The notes: generated from the sequence alone by a model not told the origin. 64,000 nt of DNA from Mesorhizobium sp. (GCA_004020365.1 SAQR01000002.1:293280-357279), one strand, 5' to 3'; shown: positions 9,205 through 18,168, counted from the stretch's first letter. Numbers and translations: made by a program.

Positions 9205-10512
9205 TTAGATATCCAGCGTGTGGTCGCGCTCCCACTGGGTGAAGTGGGAAGCATAGGAATTCCATTCCTGGTGCTTCAGCTTTAGATAAGCCGACGAGAA
9301 TTCCTCACCCAGCGCCGCCTTGAGCGATTTGTCGTTGTCGAACTCGCGCAATGCATCGAGCAGGTTGAGCGGCAGCTTCGGCGCGCCCTCCACCGTATGC
9401 CCGAACTGGTACATGTCGATGTCGTAGCGCTTGCCCGGATCGGCCTTCGAGCGGATGCCGTCGAGGCCGGCGGCGATGATGACCGCCTGCAGCAGATAAG
9501 GGTTTGCGGCGCCGTCGGGCAGGCGCAGCTCGAAGCGTCCGGGGCCGGGCACGCGCACCATATGGGTGCGGTTGTTGCCGGTCCATGTCACCGAGTTCGG
9601 CGCCCAGGTGGCGCCCGAAATGGTGCGCGGCGCATTGATGCGCTTGTAGGAATTGACCGTCGGATTGGTGATCGCGGCAAGTGCCGAGGCATGCTTCATG
9701 ATGCCGCCGAGAAAATTCCTGCCCTTCGCCGACAGGCCGAGCTCCATGGCGTTGTCGGCAAAGACATTGGTCTTGCCGTCCCTGTCCCACACCGAGATGT
9801 GGGCGTGGCAGCCATTGCCGGTCAGGCCGGGGAATGGTTTTGGCATGAAGGTGGCGCGCAGGCCGTGCTTTTCTGCAACCGACCTCACCATGAACTTGAA
9901 GAAGGAATGCTTGTCGGCGGTCGCCAGCGCATCGTCGAAGGCCCAGTTCATCTCGAACTGGCCGTTGGCGTCCTCATGGTCGTTCTGGTAGGCGCCCCAG
10001 CCGAGCGCCAGCATGTGGTCGCAGATCTCGGCGATGACATCGTAGCGCCGCATCACCGCCTGCTGGTCGTAGCAGGGCTTTGACGCCGTGTCGTATTCGT
10101 CGGAAATCGTCTTGCCGTCCGGCGAGATCAGGAAGAACTCGGCCTCGACGCCGGTCTTGACATGCATGCCGTCGCCGGCCGCCTCGTCGATCAGCCGCCT
10201 CAGCGTGTTGCGCGGCGCCTGGGCGACCGATTTTTCGTCCATCATGCAATTGGCGGCAATCCAGGCGACTTCCGGCTTCCACGGCAGCTGGATGACCGAA
10301 TCCGGATCCGGCACCGCCAGCATGTCTGGATGCGCTGGAGTCAGGTCGAGCCAAGTGGCAAAGCCGGCAAAGCCGGCGCCGTCCTTCTGCATGTCGGCGA
10401 TGGCTTGCGCCGGCACCAGCTTGGCGCGCTGCCCACCGAACAGGTCGGTGTAGGAAATCATGAAATATTTGACGCCGTTCCCTTTGGCGAAGGCGGCGAG
10501 ATCGTTCCCCAT
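9205..10512 (-). CDS. gmaS: Gamma-glutamylmethylamide synthetase (GlnT-type glutamine synthetase homologue)
   Basis: 435 residues of glutamine-synthetase fold. Seen are VEAEFFL, the metal/glutamate region DHEDANGQFEMN, FPGLTGNGCHAHIS, and NNRTHMVRVPGPGRFELRLPD. In this family and this neighbourhood it ligates methylamine to glutamate with ATP, forming gamma-glutamylmethylamide, the first step of the N-methylglutamate pathway. It is followed by mgdA and preceded by mgsC (36 bp gap). Rhizobial glnT (glutamine synthetase III) is the closest annotation alternative. The flanking mgs and mgd genes make the methylamine role much more likely. Confidence 0.9.
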   Translation of the reverse strand: MGNDLAAFAKGNGVKYFMISYTDLFGGQRAKLVPAQAIADMQKDGAGFAGFATWLDLTPAHPDMLAVPDPDSVIQLPWKPEVAWIAANCMMDEKSVAQAPRNTLRRLIDEAAGDGMHVKTGVEAEFFLISPDGKTISDEYDTASKPCYDQQAVMRRYDVIAEICDHMLALGWGAYQNDHEDANGQFEMNWAFDDALATADKHSFFKFMVRSVAEKHGLRATFMPKPFPGLTGNGCHAHISVWDRDGKTNVFADNAMELGLSAKGRNFLGGIMKHASALAAITNPTVNSYKRINAPRTISGATWAPNSVTWTGNNRTHMVRVPGPGRFELRLPDGAANPYLLQAVIIAAGLDGIRSKADPGKRYDIDMYQFGHTVEGAPKLPLNLLDALREFDNDKSLKAALGEEFSSAYLKLKHQEWNSYASHFTQWERDHTLDI

Positions 10513-10548
10513 TATAGTTCCTCGCTTATTGGTATTTGGTATTTGCTA

Positions 10549-11877
10549 TCAGAAGCCGTTCTTCCCCGGTATCCAGCTGGTCCCGGCCAGCGGCACGCCG
10601 GCCATGGCGGCGGCTTCGATCGTCAGCGCGACGAGATCCTCGGGCTCGAGATTGTGCAGGCTGTTCTTGCCGCAGGCGCGGGCAATCGTCTGCGCCTCCA
10701 GCGTCATCACCTTGAGATAATTGGCCAGCCGTCGCCCGGCCGCTATCGGATCGAGCCGTTTCATCAGTTCGGGGTCCTGCGTGGTGATGCCGGCCGGATC
10801 GCGGCCCTCATGCCAATCGTCATAGGCGCCGGCGGTGGTGCCGAGCTCGTTGTATTCCGCCTCCCAGCGCGGATCATTGTCGCCGAGCGCGACAAGTGCG
10901 GCGGTGCCGATCGACACCGCGTCGACGCCGAGCGCCAGCGCCTTAGCGACATCGGCGCCGTTGCGGATGCCGCCGGAGATGATCAACTGCACCTTGCGGT
11001 GCATGCCGAGATCCTGCAGCGCCTGCACCGCCGGCCGAATGCAGGCAAGCGTCGGCTGGCCGACATTCTCGATGAACACTTCCTGGGTTGCGGCGGTGCC
11101 GCCCTGCATGCCGTCGATCACGACGACATCTGCGCCTGATTTCACCGCAAGGGCTGTATCGTAGTAGGGTCGCGCGCCGCCGACCTTGACGTAGATCGGC
11201 TTTTCCCAATCGGTGATCTCACGCAGTTCCAGGATCTTGATTTCGAGATCGTCGGGCCCGGTCCAGTCGGGGTGGCGCGAGGCCGAGCGCTGGTCGATGC
11301 CCTTGGGCAGCGTGCGCATTTCGGCGACGCGGTCGGAGATTTTTTGGCCAAGCAGCATGCCGCCGCCGCCGGGCTTGGCGCCCTGGCCGACGACGATCTC
11401 GATCGCATCCGCCCGGCGCAAGTCGCGCGGGTTCATGCCGTAGCGCGACGGCAGGTACTGGTAGACCAGCGTCTTGGAATGGCCGCGCTCTTCCTCGGTC
11501 ATGCCGCCGTCGCCGGTGGTCGTCGAGGTGCCGGATAGGGTCGCGCCGCGGCCGAGCGCTTCCTTCGCCGGGCCGGACAGCGAGCCAAAACTCATGCCGG
11601 CGATGGTGATCGGGATTTTCAGCTCGATCGGCTTTTTCGCATGGCGCGAGCCCAGCACGACACTGGTGTCGCAGCGCTCGCGATAGCCTTCGAGCGGATA
11701 GCGCGAGATCGAGGCGCCGAGCACCAGCAGGTCGTCGAAATGCGGCAGCCTGCGCTTGGCGCCAGCGCCGCGAATATCATAGATGCCGGTCGCCGCGGCG
11801 CGGCGGATCTCGGAAAGCGTGTAGTCGTCGAAGGTCGCGGATTTGCGCGGCGTCGTCGGCGGGTTGCGATAGGTCAT
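10549..11877 (-). CDS. mgsC: N-methylglutamate synthase subunit C (glutamate synthase FMN domain)
   Basis: 442 residues corresponding to the FMN-binding synthase domain of large glutamate synthases: PITIAGMSFGSLSGPAKEALGRGA near residues 69-92, then GDGGMTEEERGHSKTLVYQ, GQGAKPGGGGMLLGQKIS and IISGGIRNGADVAKALALGVDAVSIGTAAL. With MgsA and MgsB it transfers the methylamino group of gamma-glutamylmethylamide to 2-oxoglutarate to give N-methylglutamate. It starts 6 bp after mgsB, so the two are coupled. Confidence 0.91.
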   Translation of the reverse strand: MTYRNPPTTPRKSATFDDYTLSEIRRAAATGIYDIRGAGAKRRLPHFDDLLVLGASISRYPLEGYRERCDTSVVLGSRHAKKPIELKIPITIAGMSFGSLSGPAKEALGRGATLSGTSTTTGDGGMTEEERGHSKTLVYQYLPSRYGMNPRDLRRADAIEIVVGQGAKPGGGGMLLGQKISDRVAEMRTLPKGIDQRSASRHPDWTGPDDLEIKILELREITDWEKPIYVKVGGARPYYDTALAVKSGADVVVIDGMQGGTAATQEVFIENVGQPTLACIRPAVQALQDLGMHRKVQLIISGGIRNGADVAKALALGVDAVSIGTAALVALGDNDPRWEAEYNELGTTAGAYDDWHEGRDPAGITTQDPELMKRLDPIAAGRRLANYLKVMTLEAQTIARACGKNSLHNLEPEDLVALTIEAAAMAGVPLAGTSWIPGKNGF

Positions 11878-11883
11878 TGAGCC

Positions 11884-12615
11884 TCAATACGCGTCGGCGT
11901 TGTCGATGTTGAAATTGTAGAGTGTGCGCGCCGAGCCGTAACGCGTGAACTCCGCCGCCTTGACGCCGGTCACCCCGGCGCGGTCGAGCAGGCCCTGCAA
12001 GAATTCCAGATGCTCGGGCCGCATCTCCTTGGCGATGCAGTCGGCACCGAGGCTGCCGACCTTGCCGCGCACGAACAGCCGCGCCTCGTAAATGGAATCG
12101 CCGAGCGCATCGCCGGCATCGCCCAGCACCACAAGATTGCCGGACTGCGCCATGAAGGCCGACATATGGCCGATATTGCCATGGACGACGATGTCGATGC
12201 CCTTCATCGAAATGCCGCAGCGCGACGACGCGTTACCCTCAATGACCAGCAACCCGCCTCTGCCGGTGGCGCCGGCATATTGGCTGGCATCGCCTTTGAC
12301 CGTTATCGAGCCCGACATCATGTTTTCGCCAACGCCCGGTCCGGCCGAGCCATGCACTGTGATGGCGCTGCCGTCGTTCATGCCGCCGCAATAATAGCCG
12401 ACGCTGCCGCGGACATCGATGGTGACCGGCTGGTCGACGCCGACGGCGACCGAATGGCTGCCTTTCGGATTGAGCACCTCCCAAGCGGTCTCGTTCGAGC
12501 CAGGGGTCAAATCGTGAAGCGCTTGGTTGAGCTCGCGCAGTGGCAGCTCGGCCAGGTCAAAAACCCTGGATGCATGACTCTGGTCGAGTGCCTTGGAGAC
12601 GTTTATTGCCGGCAT
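11884..12615 (-). CDS. mgsB: N-methylglutamate synthase subunit B (GXGXG domain)
   Basis: The ATG at 12615 gives 243 residues starting MPAINVSKALDQSHASRVFDL. The repeated glycine turns of the GltB C-terminal beta-helix are visible (GSVGYYCGGMNDGSAITVHG, GDASQYAGATGRGGLLVIEG, GNIGHMSAFMAQSGNLVVLG, GDAGDALGDSIYEA). It is a stand-alone version of a domain fused in ordinary glutamate synthase. It begins 4 bp downstream of mgsA and ends 6 bp before mgsC. Confidence 0.9.
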   Translation of the reverse strand: MPAINVSKALDQSHASRVFDLAELPLRELNQALHDLTPGSNETAWEVLNPKGSHSVAVGVDQPVTIDVRGSVGYYCGGMNDGSAITVHGSAGPGVGENMMSGSITVKGDASQYAGATGRGGLLVIEGNASSRCGISMKGIDIVVHGNIGHMSAFMAQSGNLVVLGDAGDALGDSIYEARLFVRGKVGSLGADCIAKEMRPEHLEFLQGLLDRAGVTGVKAAEFTRYGSARTLYNFNIDNADAY

Positions 12616-12619
12616 GAAC

Positions 12620-13516
12620 TCAATGCTCCCAGAAATAGACGGTTGCGGGCTCGGGTTCCCAGACCCTCGCATTATCGATGCCGGGCAGTTTGGTGAGCGC
12701 GCGATATTCCGAGCCGAAGGCGACATACTGGTCGGTCTCGGCCATGACGGCAGGCTTGCAGGCGATCGGGTCGCGCACCACGCCGAAGCCGTTCTTGGTG
12801 CCGACGACGAAGGTGAAGAATCCGTCGAGGTCGCTCAGCGTGCCTTCCAGCGCTTCGCCGAGATTCTTGCCATGCGCCATCTGCGAGGAGAGATAGGCGG
12901 CCGCGACTTCGGTGTCGTTCTCGGTCTCGAATTTCATGCCTTCGCGGATCAGCTCGCGGCGGACATTGTTGTGATTGGAAAGCGAGCCGTTATGCACCAG
13001 GCATTGGTCGGCGCCGGTCGAGAACGGATGCGCGCCCATCGTCGTCACCGCCGATTCCGTCGCCATGCGGGTATGGCCGATGCCGTGCGTGCCGGTCATG
13101 CTGCGTACGTCGAAGCGATCGACCACCGTTTCGGGCAGGCCGACTTCCTTGTAGATTTCGACGACGTCGCCGGCGCCCATGATGCGGATGTCGGGGCGCA
13201 GCGCCTGGATGGTCTCTCGCGCTTCTTCGATCTTGCCAGGCGCGGTCCTGATCACCGCATGCGTCGATTTCACTGCGATGCTAACTGGCGCTCCGATCGC
13301 CTTGGCGAGTTCGGCGTCAAGGTTGCGGAAATCGTGCTCCGGCTTTGCCGACTGCATGGTGATCTTGGCCTCGTTGCCGGATGGCGTGCCATAGATGGCG
13401 ATGCCGGCGCTGTCGGGACCGCGATCGCTGAGCGAGATCAGCATCTGCGAAAGCATCGAGCCGAGCTGGGGCTCGAGCGACTTGTCCTTCAAAAACAGTC
13501 CGACGATTCCGCACAT
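12620..13516 (-). CDS. mgsA: N-methylglutamate synthase subunit A (class II glutamine amidotransferase)
   Basis: 298 residues with the N-terminal nucleophile Cys2 in MCGIVGLFLKD, then SDRGPDSAGIAIYG and the glutamine-site stretch THGIGHTRMATESAVTTMGAHPFS with LVHNGSLSNHNNVRREL. It hydrolyses the gamma-amide, here presumably gamma-glutamylmethylamide, and channels the amine to MgsC. It is the first gene of the minus-strand run mgsA-mgsB-mgsC-gmaS-mgdABCD, and a palindrome and promoter-like sequences lie just upstream. Confidence 0.91.
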   Translation of the reverse strand: MCGIVGLFLKDKSLEPQLGSMLSQMLISLSDRGPDSAGIAIYGTPSGNEAKITMQSAKPEHDFRNLDAELAKAIGAPVSIAVKSTHAVIRTAPGKIEEARETIQALRPDIRIMGAGDVVEIYKEVGLPETVVDRFDVRSMTGTHGIGHTRMATESAVTTMGAHPFSTGADQCLVHNGSLSNHNNVRRELIREGMKFETENDTEVAAAYLSSQMAHGKNLGEALEGTLSDLDGFFTFVVGTKNGFGVVRDPIACKPAVMAETDQYVAFGSEYRALTKLPGIDNARVWEPEPATVYFWEH

Positions 13517-13578
13517 ATCAGGCTCCCGAGGTGACGTATGATTTCGGTGCTACCAGCTTAATCAAGCGAATTCAACTC

Positions 13579-13599
13579 ATATGAAAGTTTTTTTCATAT
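13579..13599. promoter_or_regulatory. Operator-like inverted repeat upstream of mgsA
   Basis: ATATGAAA, a 5-base spacer GTTTT, then TTTCATAT: a perfect 8-bp inverted repeat 63 bp upstream of mgsA. It probably binds a regulator of the mgs-gmaS-mgd operon; the XRE-cupin protein at 19398-20108 is the obvious candidate. Confidence 0.55.
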
Positions 13600-13606
13600 T
13601 GGACAA

Positions 13607-13636
13607 GTCGTCCGGCGCGGTTCGACGCCAGACGAC
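13607..13636 (-). terminator. Hairpin after the amt/small-protein unit
   Basis: GTCGTCCGGCG (13607-13617) pairs with CGCCAGACGAC (13626-13636) with one mismatch and an 8-nt loop, 11 bp past the stop of the 72-residue protein. No long T run follows on the minus strand, so it may be only a partial or Rho-assisted terminator before the mgs promoter. Confidence 0.45.
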
Positions 13637-13647
13637 CATGTTCGGGC

Positions 13648-13866
13648 CTAATGGCGGTCGATCGCTTTTCTCGTCTCCTCTCCGGTGCGATCCGCAGCCA
13701 TATCGGCTTCGATCTCAGCGTTCTCGTGGCGCGTCTGGAGGACGTGCCACCCGATCCAGAAGACGAGGCCGACGATGACCATCACGACTTCAGAACCCTG
13801 AAACGGGTAGATCGCGCCGATGTCCTTGAGGTCCACGGCCCAGCTTTCCATTCCATTGGTAGACAT
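13648..13866 (-). CDS. Small single-pass membrane protein linked to Amt
   Basis: 72 residues: a polar N terminus, one hydrophobic helix at about 26-44 (EVVMVIVGLVFWIGWHVLQT) and a charged C-terminal tail (RHENAEIEADMAADRTGEETRKA). A strong ribosome site, AAGGAGA, lies 8 bases before the ATG. It follows amt by 23 bp on the same strand and ends ahead of mgsA. I do not recognise the family. Position suggests an accessory subunit or modulator of the methylammonium/ammonium permease, but no function is shown by sequence. Confidence 0.75.
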   Translation of the reverse strand: MSTNGMESWAVDLKDIGAIYPFQGSEVVMVIVGLVFWIGWHVLQTRHENAEIEADMAADRTGEETRKAIDRH

Positions 13867-13889
13867 TGCGGTTTCTCCTTGCCCGTTGA

Positions 13890-15287
13890 CTATTTGATCA
13901 TGGCCTTTTCGGCGGTTCCCACTTCGCGGACAGAGGCGTCGAACGCATGGTTGAGGGCGAAGTCGACGCCCTCGAGTTCGACCTTCGCCGGTACGCGCAG
14001 CAGGTTCATGCTGTTGAGGATCTTGCAGACGATGAAGGTGGGGACGAAGCCGAGCACGAACATCAGCACCGCACCAGCGAAATTGCCGAGCGGGTTGATG
14101 TGCGCGAAGCCCTCATAGGGCGAGGACGGCTGTCCCCACAGCATGAAGCCGGCGACCACGACGCCGAGAAAGCCGCCATAACCGTGCACCGCAACGGCGC
14201 CGACCGCATCGTCGATCTTGAAGCGGCGCTCGACGAAATAGTGCAGCTTGTAGCAGATGCTCGGGACGATCGCGCCGATCAGCATCGCCTGGATCGGGTG
14301 GTAGAGGTCGTTGCCGGCAGACGCCGAGATAATGCCGCAAAGCCCCATCGAGAACGTCCAGAACGGGTCGCCTTTCGAGACGATGTAGCCGGCCAGCATG
14401 CCGCCCGACAGCGACATCAGGAAGTTGAAGGTGATCGCCGAGAGCGTGGTCGGCGCGAGATAGATGTTGGTCGCCGTCCAGGTCTCGCCGGTGATCTGGC
14501 CGGCAATCGTTGCCGGGCTGATCAGTGGAATGTTGCACGCGGCATAAAAGCCCCAGAAACCGGTGAAGATCAGGAACAGGCCGATCGTCACCAGCCAGAC
14601 ATTGTGGGGCGGGATGTCGCGCGCCGTGCCGTCGGGCCTGAACTTGCCGATGCGCGGACCCAGCACGATGAGAAAGGCGAGCGCCGCTCCGCCCGCGATC
14701 GCGTGCACGACGCCCGACGCATAGGCGTCATGATAGCCCCACAGCTTCACCATCCAGCCTTGCGGATGCCAACCCCAGGATGCGTCGAGGATCCACAGGA
14801 CCGAACCGACCAGCACCGCGACGATCCAGAACGCACCCGAGCGCGCGCGCTCAATGATCGAACCCGAGACGATCGACGCGGTGGTGATGGAAAACAGCAG
14901 GAAGGCGCCCCAGAACACGCCGTTGAGGCGATGCCACAGCGCCGCGTCGGTCGGGGTGACCCCCGTCTCGCCCGGACTGACCCCGGAGAGGTGGGTGCCC
15001 ATCAGCGGGTTCCATGCTTCGGCAAAAGGTGCGGTGACAAGTCCGCCGGCGATGCCCGGCCCATTGGGGAAGCCGAAATAGATCCACCAGCCGAAAAAAT
15101 AGAAGGTGATCGTGACGAGCGGAATCGCCATCGCGTTCTTCATCAGCGTTTTCAAATGATTGCGCCGACGCGACACGCCGACCTCGTACATGCAGAACCC
15201 GACATGGATCAGGAACATCATGACGATGGTCACCCAGTAATAGAACTCCGTGAAAATGGTGGTTAGAGCGTTGAGATTCCCTTCCAT
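13890..15287 (-). CDS. amt: Amt-family ammonium/methylammonium permease
   Basis: 465 residues with about eleven membrane helices. The pore histidines of the family appear in VVHAIAGGAALAFLIVLG and VHGYGGFLGVV, and SGSIIERARSGAFW and GNDLYHPIQA are also Amt-like. The start ATG at 15287 has a GGAGGGG ribosome site about 8 bases upstream. It would import methylammonium for GmaS or recover ammonium released by the pathway. It is divergent from dmmD and precedes a small membrane protein. The absence of a neighbouring glnK argues for a role in amine catabolism rather than general nitrogen control, though this is inference. Confidence 0.9.
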   Translation of the reverse strand: MEGNLNALTTIFTEFYYWVTIVMMFLIHVGFCMYEVGVSRRRNHLKTLMKNAMAIPLVTITFYFFGWWIYFGFPNGPGIAGGLVTAPFAEAWNPLMGTHLSGVSPGETGVTPTDAALWHRLNGVFWGAFLLFSITTASIVSGSIIERARSGAFWIVAVLVGSVLWILDASWGWHPQGWMVKLWGYHDAYASGVVHAIAGGAALAFLIVLGPRIGKFRPDGTARDIPPHNVWLVTIGLFLIFTGFWGFYAACNIPLISPATIAGQITGETWTATNIYLAPTTLSAITFNFLMSLSGGMLAGYIVSKGDPFWTFSMGLCGIISASAGNDLYHPIQAMLIGAIVPSICYKLHYFVERRFKIDDAVGAVAVHGYGGFLGVVVAGFMLWGQPSSPYEGFAHINPLGNFAGAVLMFVLGFVPTFIVCKILNSMNLLRVPAKVELEGVDFALNHAFDASVREVGTAEKAMIK

Positions 15288-15452
15288 TGCATGTCCCCTC
15301 CGTTCAATTGCGTTCCTTGCCTCTCAGTAAAACTTTTTGCATCATAGTATTGCGCGCTTTTGCAGTTTTGAGTCAATATGGCGCGGACCGTCGCCTGGCC
15401 GCAGTGCCCTTGAGCGGCGAACGCCGGCAATCTTGTGAGGAGAAGCAAGTCG
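15288..15452. promoter_or_regulatory. Divergent promoter region amt/dmmD
   Basis: 165 bp between divergent starts. It holds TAAAACTTTTTGCA (15328-15341), a degenerate relative of the TGAAA-N4/5-TTTCA palindromes elsewhere in the island, and the dmmD ribosome site AGGAGA near 15438-15443. No clear -35/-10 pair was found by eye. Confidence 0.35.
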
Positions 15453-16586
15453 ATGACCGCATCCTGGAGATTTTCGACCTTGGCGGATCGCCATCGCGCG
15501 CTCGGTTCGAAGCTTGAAGACTGGAGCGGGATGGGCACCGCCTGGACCTACGACAAGGACGCCGACGAAGAGTATATCGCCATCCGCACCAAGGCCGGGC
15601 TGATGGATGTGTCGGGCCTGAAAAAGGTCCACATCACCGGGCCGCATGCCTCGCACCTGATCGACCTGGCGACGACGCGCGACGTCGAGAAAATATATCC
15701 CGGCAAGTCGGCCTATGCCTGCATGCTCAACGAGGCGGGAAAATTCACCGACGACTGCATCCTCTACCGCACCGGCCCGAATGCCTGGATGGTCGTGCAT
15801 GGTTCGGGCACCGGCCATGAGAAGTTGCAGCGCGCCGCCATGGGCCGCGATGTCTCGCTGCGCTTCGACGACAATCTGCACGACCTTTCGCTGCAGGGAC
15901 CGATAGCCGTCGACTACCTGGCAAAGCATGTGCCGGGCATTCGCGACCTCGCCTATTTCCATCACATGCAGACCCGGCTGTTCGGTTTTCCGGTGATGAT
16001 CTCGCGCACCGGCTACACCGGCGAACGCGGCTACGAGATCTTCTGCCGTGGCCAGGATGCCGGCACGATCTGGGACACCATCCTCGACGAGGGCAAGAGC
16101 GCCGGCATCATCCCGTGCCGGTTCACCACGCTCGATATGCTGCGCGTCGAGAGCTATCTGTTGTTCTACCCCTATGACAATTCCCAAAAATATCCGTTCG
16201 AGAACGAAGGCCCCGGCGACACGCTGTGGGAACTCGGCCTCGATTTTACCGTCAGCCCCGGCAAGACAGGGTTTCGCGGCGCCGAGGAGCACTACCGCCT
16301 CAAGGGCAAGGAGCGCTTCAAGATCTTCGGCGTGCTGCTCGAAGGCAAGCAGCCGGCCGACGAAGGCGCGCCGGTCTATCGCGACGGCAAAAAGGTCGGC
16401 GTGGTGACCTGCGCCATGTATTCGCCGCTGGTCCAGAAATCGATGGGCATTGCCCGGCTCGATGTCGACTGTGCCGTCCAGGGCACCAGGCTCGAGATCC
16501 GCAACCAGAGCGGCGCCATCAGCGCGACGGCGGAGCCGCTTCCGTTCGATGATCCGAAGAAGACCAAGCGCACGGCGAAAGGCTGA
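15453..16586 (+). CDS. dmmD: DmmD, GcvT-like tetrahydrofolate-dependent protein of dimethylamine oxidation
   Basis: The ATG at 15453 (MTASWRFSTLADRHRALGSKLEDWSGM) gives 377 residues; the GTG at 15435 overlaps the ribosome site and is unlikely. It is an aminomethyltransferase-fold protein: LMDVSGLKKVHITGP, DCILYRTGPNAWMVVHGSG, SRTGYTGERGYEIFCRG and LDMLRVESYLLFYP. It is first of the dmmD-A-B-C run, the order known from dimethylamine-oxidising marine bacteria, where DmmD is thought to capture the formaldehyde released from DMA on tetrahydrofolate. A second GcvT domain is present in Tdm and a third in MgdC. Confidence 0.88.
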   Translation: MTASWRFSTLADRHRALGSKLEDWSGMGTAWTYDKDADEEYIAIRTKAGLMDVSGLKKVHITGPHASHLIDLATTRDVEKIYPGKSAYACMLNEAGKFTDDCILYRTGPNAWMVVHGSGTGHEKLQRAAMGRDVSLRFDDNLHDLSLQGPIAVDYLAKHVPGIRDLAYFHHMQTRLFGFPVMISRTGYTGERGYEIFCRGQDAGTIWDTILDEGKSAGIIPCRFTTLDMLRVESYLLFYPYDNSQKYPFENEGPGDTLWELGLDFTVSPGKTGFRGAEEHYRLKGKERFKIFGVLLEGKQPADEGAPVYRDGKKVGVVTCAMYSPLVQKSMGIARLDVDCAVQGTRLEIRNQSGAISATAEPLPFDDPKKTKRTAKG

Positions 16587-16600
16587 GGCATACTGGGAGG

Positions 16601-17197
16601 ATGGCAGCGAAAAGCATCATCAGTCGGCCGGTCTACGGAACCCTGTCGCCGCAGCCTGGCAAGCACCATCTTTTCGTGGCCGATGCAGAAGGTGCGCTGG
16701 CGATATCAGACCTGGCCGCCAAGGCGCCCGCCGGCTTCTTTGCCGATGCCCACATCATCTTCATCCCCGGCAATGACGGCAAGCATGTCGCGGCGCTCGA
16801 GGCGCTGAAGCCGGCGCAGTTCTACCAGGGGCCTACCTTCGCCAGCGCCTTGCCGCGGCTGAAGCAGACTCTGGCCAACGCGCATATGGGGCTGCGCCTC
16901 TATCTCGCCGGCACCGAGGGGCTGATCGGCCAAGCCATGCAGGTGGCGCTCGAAGCCGGCATCGACCACACCGCGATCCAGACCGAGCATCGCGGCTCGC
17001 TGGCGCGCCGCATCCAGTGCGTCCATTGCAAGGGCATCACCGAGAACGTGACGACGCAGCCGGCGACCTGTTCGCATTGCGGCCTGCTTCTCCTGGTACG
17101 CGATCACTATTCCAGGCGCCTCGCCGCATTCCAGGGCGTCTGCATCAATGCGGAAGACCGCAGCGAAATTCCTCCGACGGAGGAGATCTTTCGATGA
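16601..17197 (+). CDS. dmmA: Dimethylamine monooxygenase subunit DmmA
   Basis: 198 residues with a C-terminal zinc-ribbon pattern CVHC-N13-CSHC (Cys140, 143, 157, 160) following a compact alpha/beta N-terminal domain. It matches the small DmmA family that always accompanies DmmB and DmmC. Its last four bases overlap the dmmB start (ATGA). The ATG at 16601 directly abuts a GGGAGG sequence, leaving no normal spacing; another GAGG lies 13 bases upstream across the dmmD stop, so the ribosome site is not obvious. Exact mechanistic role is unknown to me. Confidence 0.85.
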   Translation: MAAKSIISRPVYGTLSPQPGKHHLFVADAEGALAISDLAAKAPAGFFADAHIIFIPGNDGKHVAALEALKPAQFYQGPTFASALPRLKQTLANAHMGLRLYLAGTEGLIGQAMQVALEAGIDHTAIQTEHRGSLARRIQCVHCKGITENVTTQPATCSHCGLLLLVRDHYSRRLAAFQGVCINAEDRSEIPPTEEIFR

Positions 17198-18159
17198 GCA
17201 CCGGCACCACCAAGCTTGACGTCGTGGTGAGCGATGTCGTCCCGGTCAACGAACTGGTGACGCGCTTCCATTTCCGCCGGCGCGACGGGCAGCTTTTGCC
17301 GACATTTTCCGGCGGCGCCCATGTCGTCATCGAGATGCGCGACGGCGAGCGGACCCGGCTCAATCCCTATTCGCTGATGGGCTCGCCGCTCGACACGCGC
17401 GAATACACGATCTCGGTGCGCCGCGACGATGTCGGCCGCGGCGGCTCGCTGTTCATGCACAGCAGCGTCAGGCCGGGCATGGAGATGGTGATCAGCTACC
17501 CGGTCAATTTGTTCTCGCTCGACCTGCGCGCCAGGAAGCATCTGATGCTGGCCGGTGGCATCGGCATCACACCGTTCATGGCGCAGACCGCGCAGCTGGC
17601 GGCGGATGGCGGCAACTTCGAGTTGCACTACGCCTGCCGCACCGCTTCGCTCGGCACCTATGCCGATGAACTCACGGAGCGCTACGACCGCCGGGTCAGG
17701 CTCTATCACGACGATCGCGACGAGCGCATCGAGCTCGACCGGCTGCTGTCGTCGCAGCCGCTCGGCACGCATCTCTATGTCTGCGGCCCGTCCGGCATGA
17801 TCGGCTGGGTGCGCGATCGCGCCGCTGCGCTGGGGTGGCCGACGGAAACCGTGCATTTCGAGCATTTTGCCGCCCCGCAGCCCGGCGCGCCGTTCGAGGT
17901 GACGCTGGCGGTCAGCGGCAAGACCATCCGTGTCGGCGAGCAGCAGAGCCTGCTCGAGGCGATCGAGGCGGCCGGCGTCGATCCGCCCTATCTCTGCCGC
18001 GGCGGCGTCTGCGGCCAGTGCGAAACCAATGTCATCGCGCATGACGGCAAATTCATCCACAACGACCACTGGTTGAGCGAGGAAGAGCACCGATCCTGCA
18101 AGAAGATCATGCCTTGCGTGTCGCGCTTCGACGGCGGGTCGCTGGTGCTGGAAAGATAG
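17194..18159 (+). CDS. dmmB: Dimethylamine monooxygenase reductase subunit DmmB
   Basis: The ATG at 17194, overlapping dmmA by 4 bp, gives 321 residues; upstream codons in frame belong to dmmA in another frame. It is a phthalate-dioxygenase-reductase type protein: a flavin domain (RLNPYSLMGSP, about 56-65), an NAD(P)H site (LAGGIGITPFM, 119-129; YVCGPSGM, 195-202) and a C-terminal plant-type 2Fe-2S cluster with Cys268, Cys273, Cys276 and Cys308. It passes electrons from NAD(P)H to the DmmC haem/oxygenase subunit. Confidence 0.92.
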   Translation: MSTGTTKLDVVVSDVVPVNELVTRFHFRRRDGQLLPTFSGGAHVVIEMRDGERTRLNPYSLMGSPLDTREYTISVRRDDVGRGGSLFMHSSVRPGMEMVISYPVNLFSLDLRARKHLMLAGGIGITPFMAQTAQLAADGGNFELHYACRTASLGTYADELTERYDRRVRLYHDDRDERIELDRLLSSQPLGTHLYVCGPSGMIGWVRDRAAALGWPTETVHFEHFAAPQPGAPFEVTLAVSGKTIRVGEQQSLLEAIEAAGVDPPYLCRGGVCGQCETNVIAHDGKFIHNDHWLSEEEHRSCKKIMPCVSRFDGGSLVLER

Positions 18160-18168
18160 GAGGCGAGC

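Noticed and set aside
13947-15266. 439-codon open frame on the plus strand opposite amt
   Set aside because: Charged, His/Arg/Asp-rich composition typical of the complement of a GC-rich membrane-protein gene, no family motifs, no ribosome site; amt is clear on the other strand.
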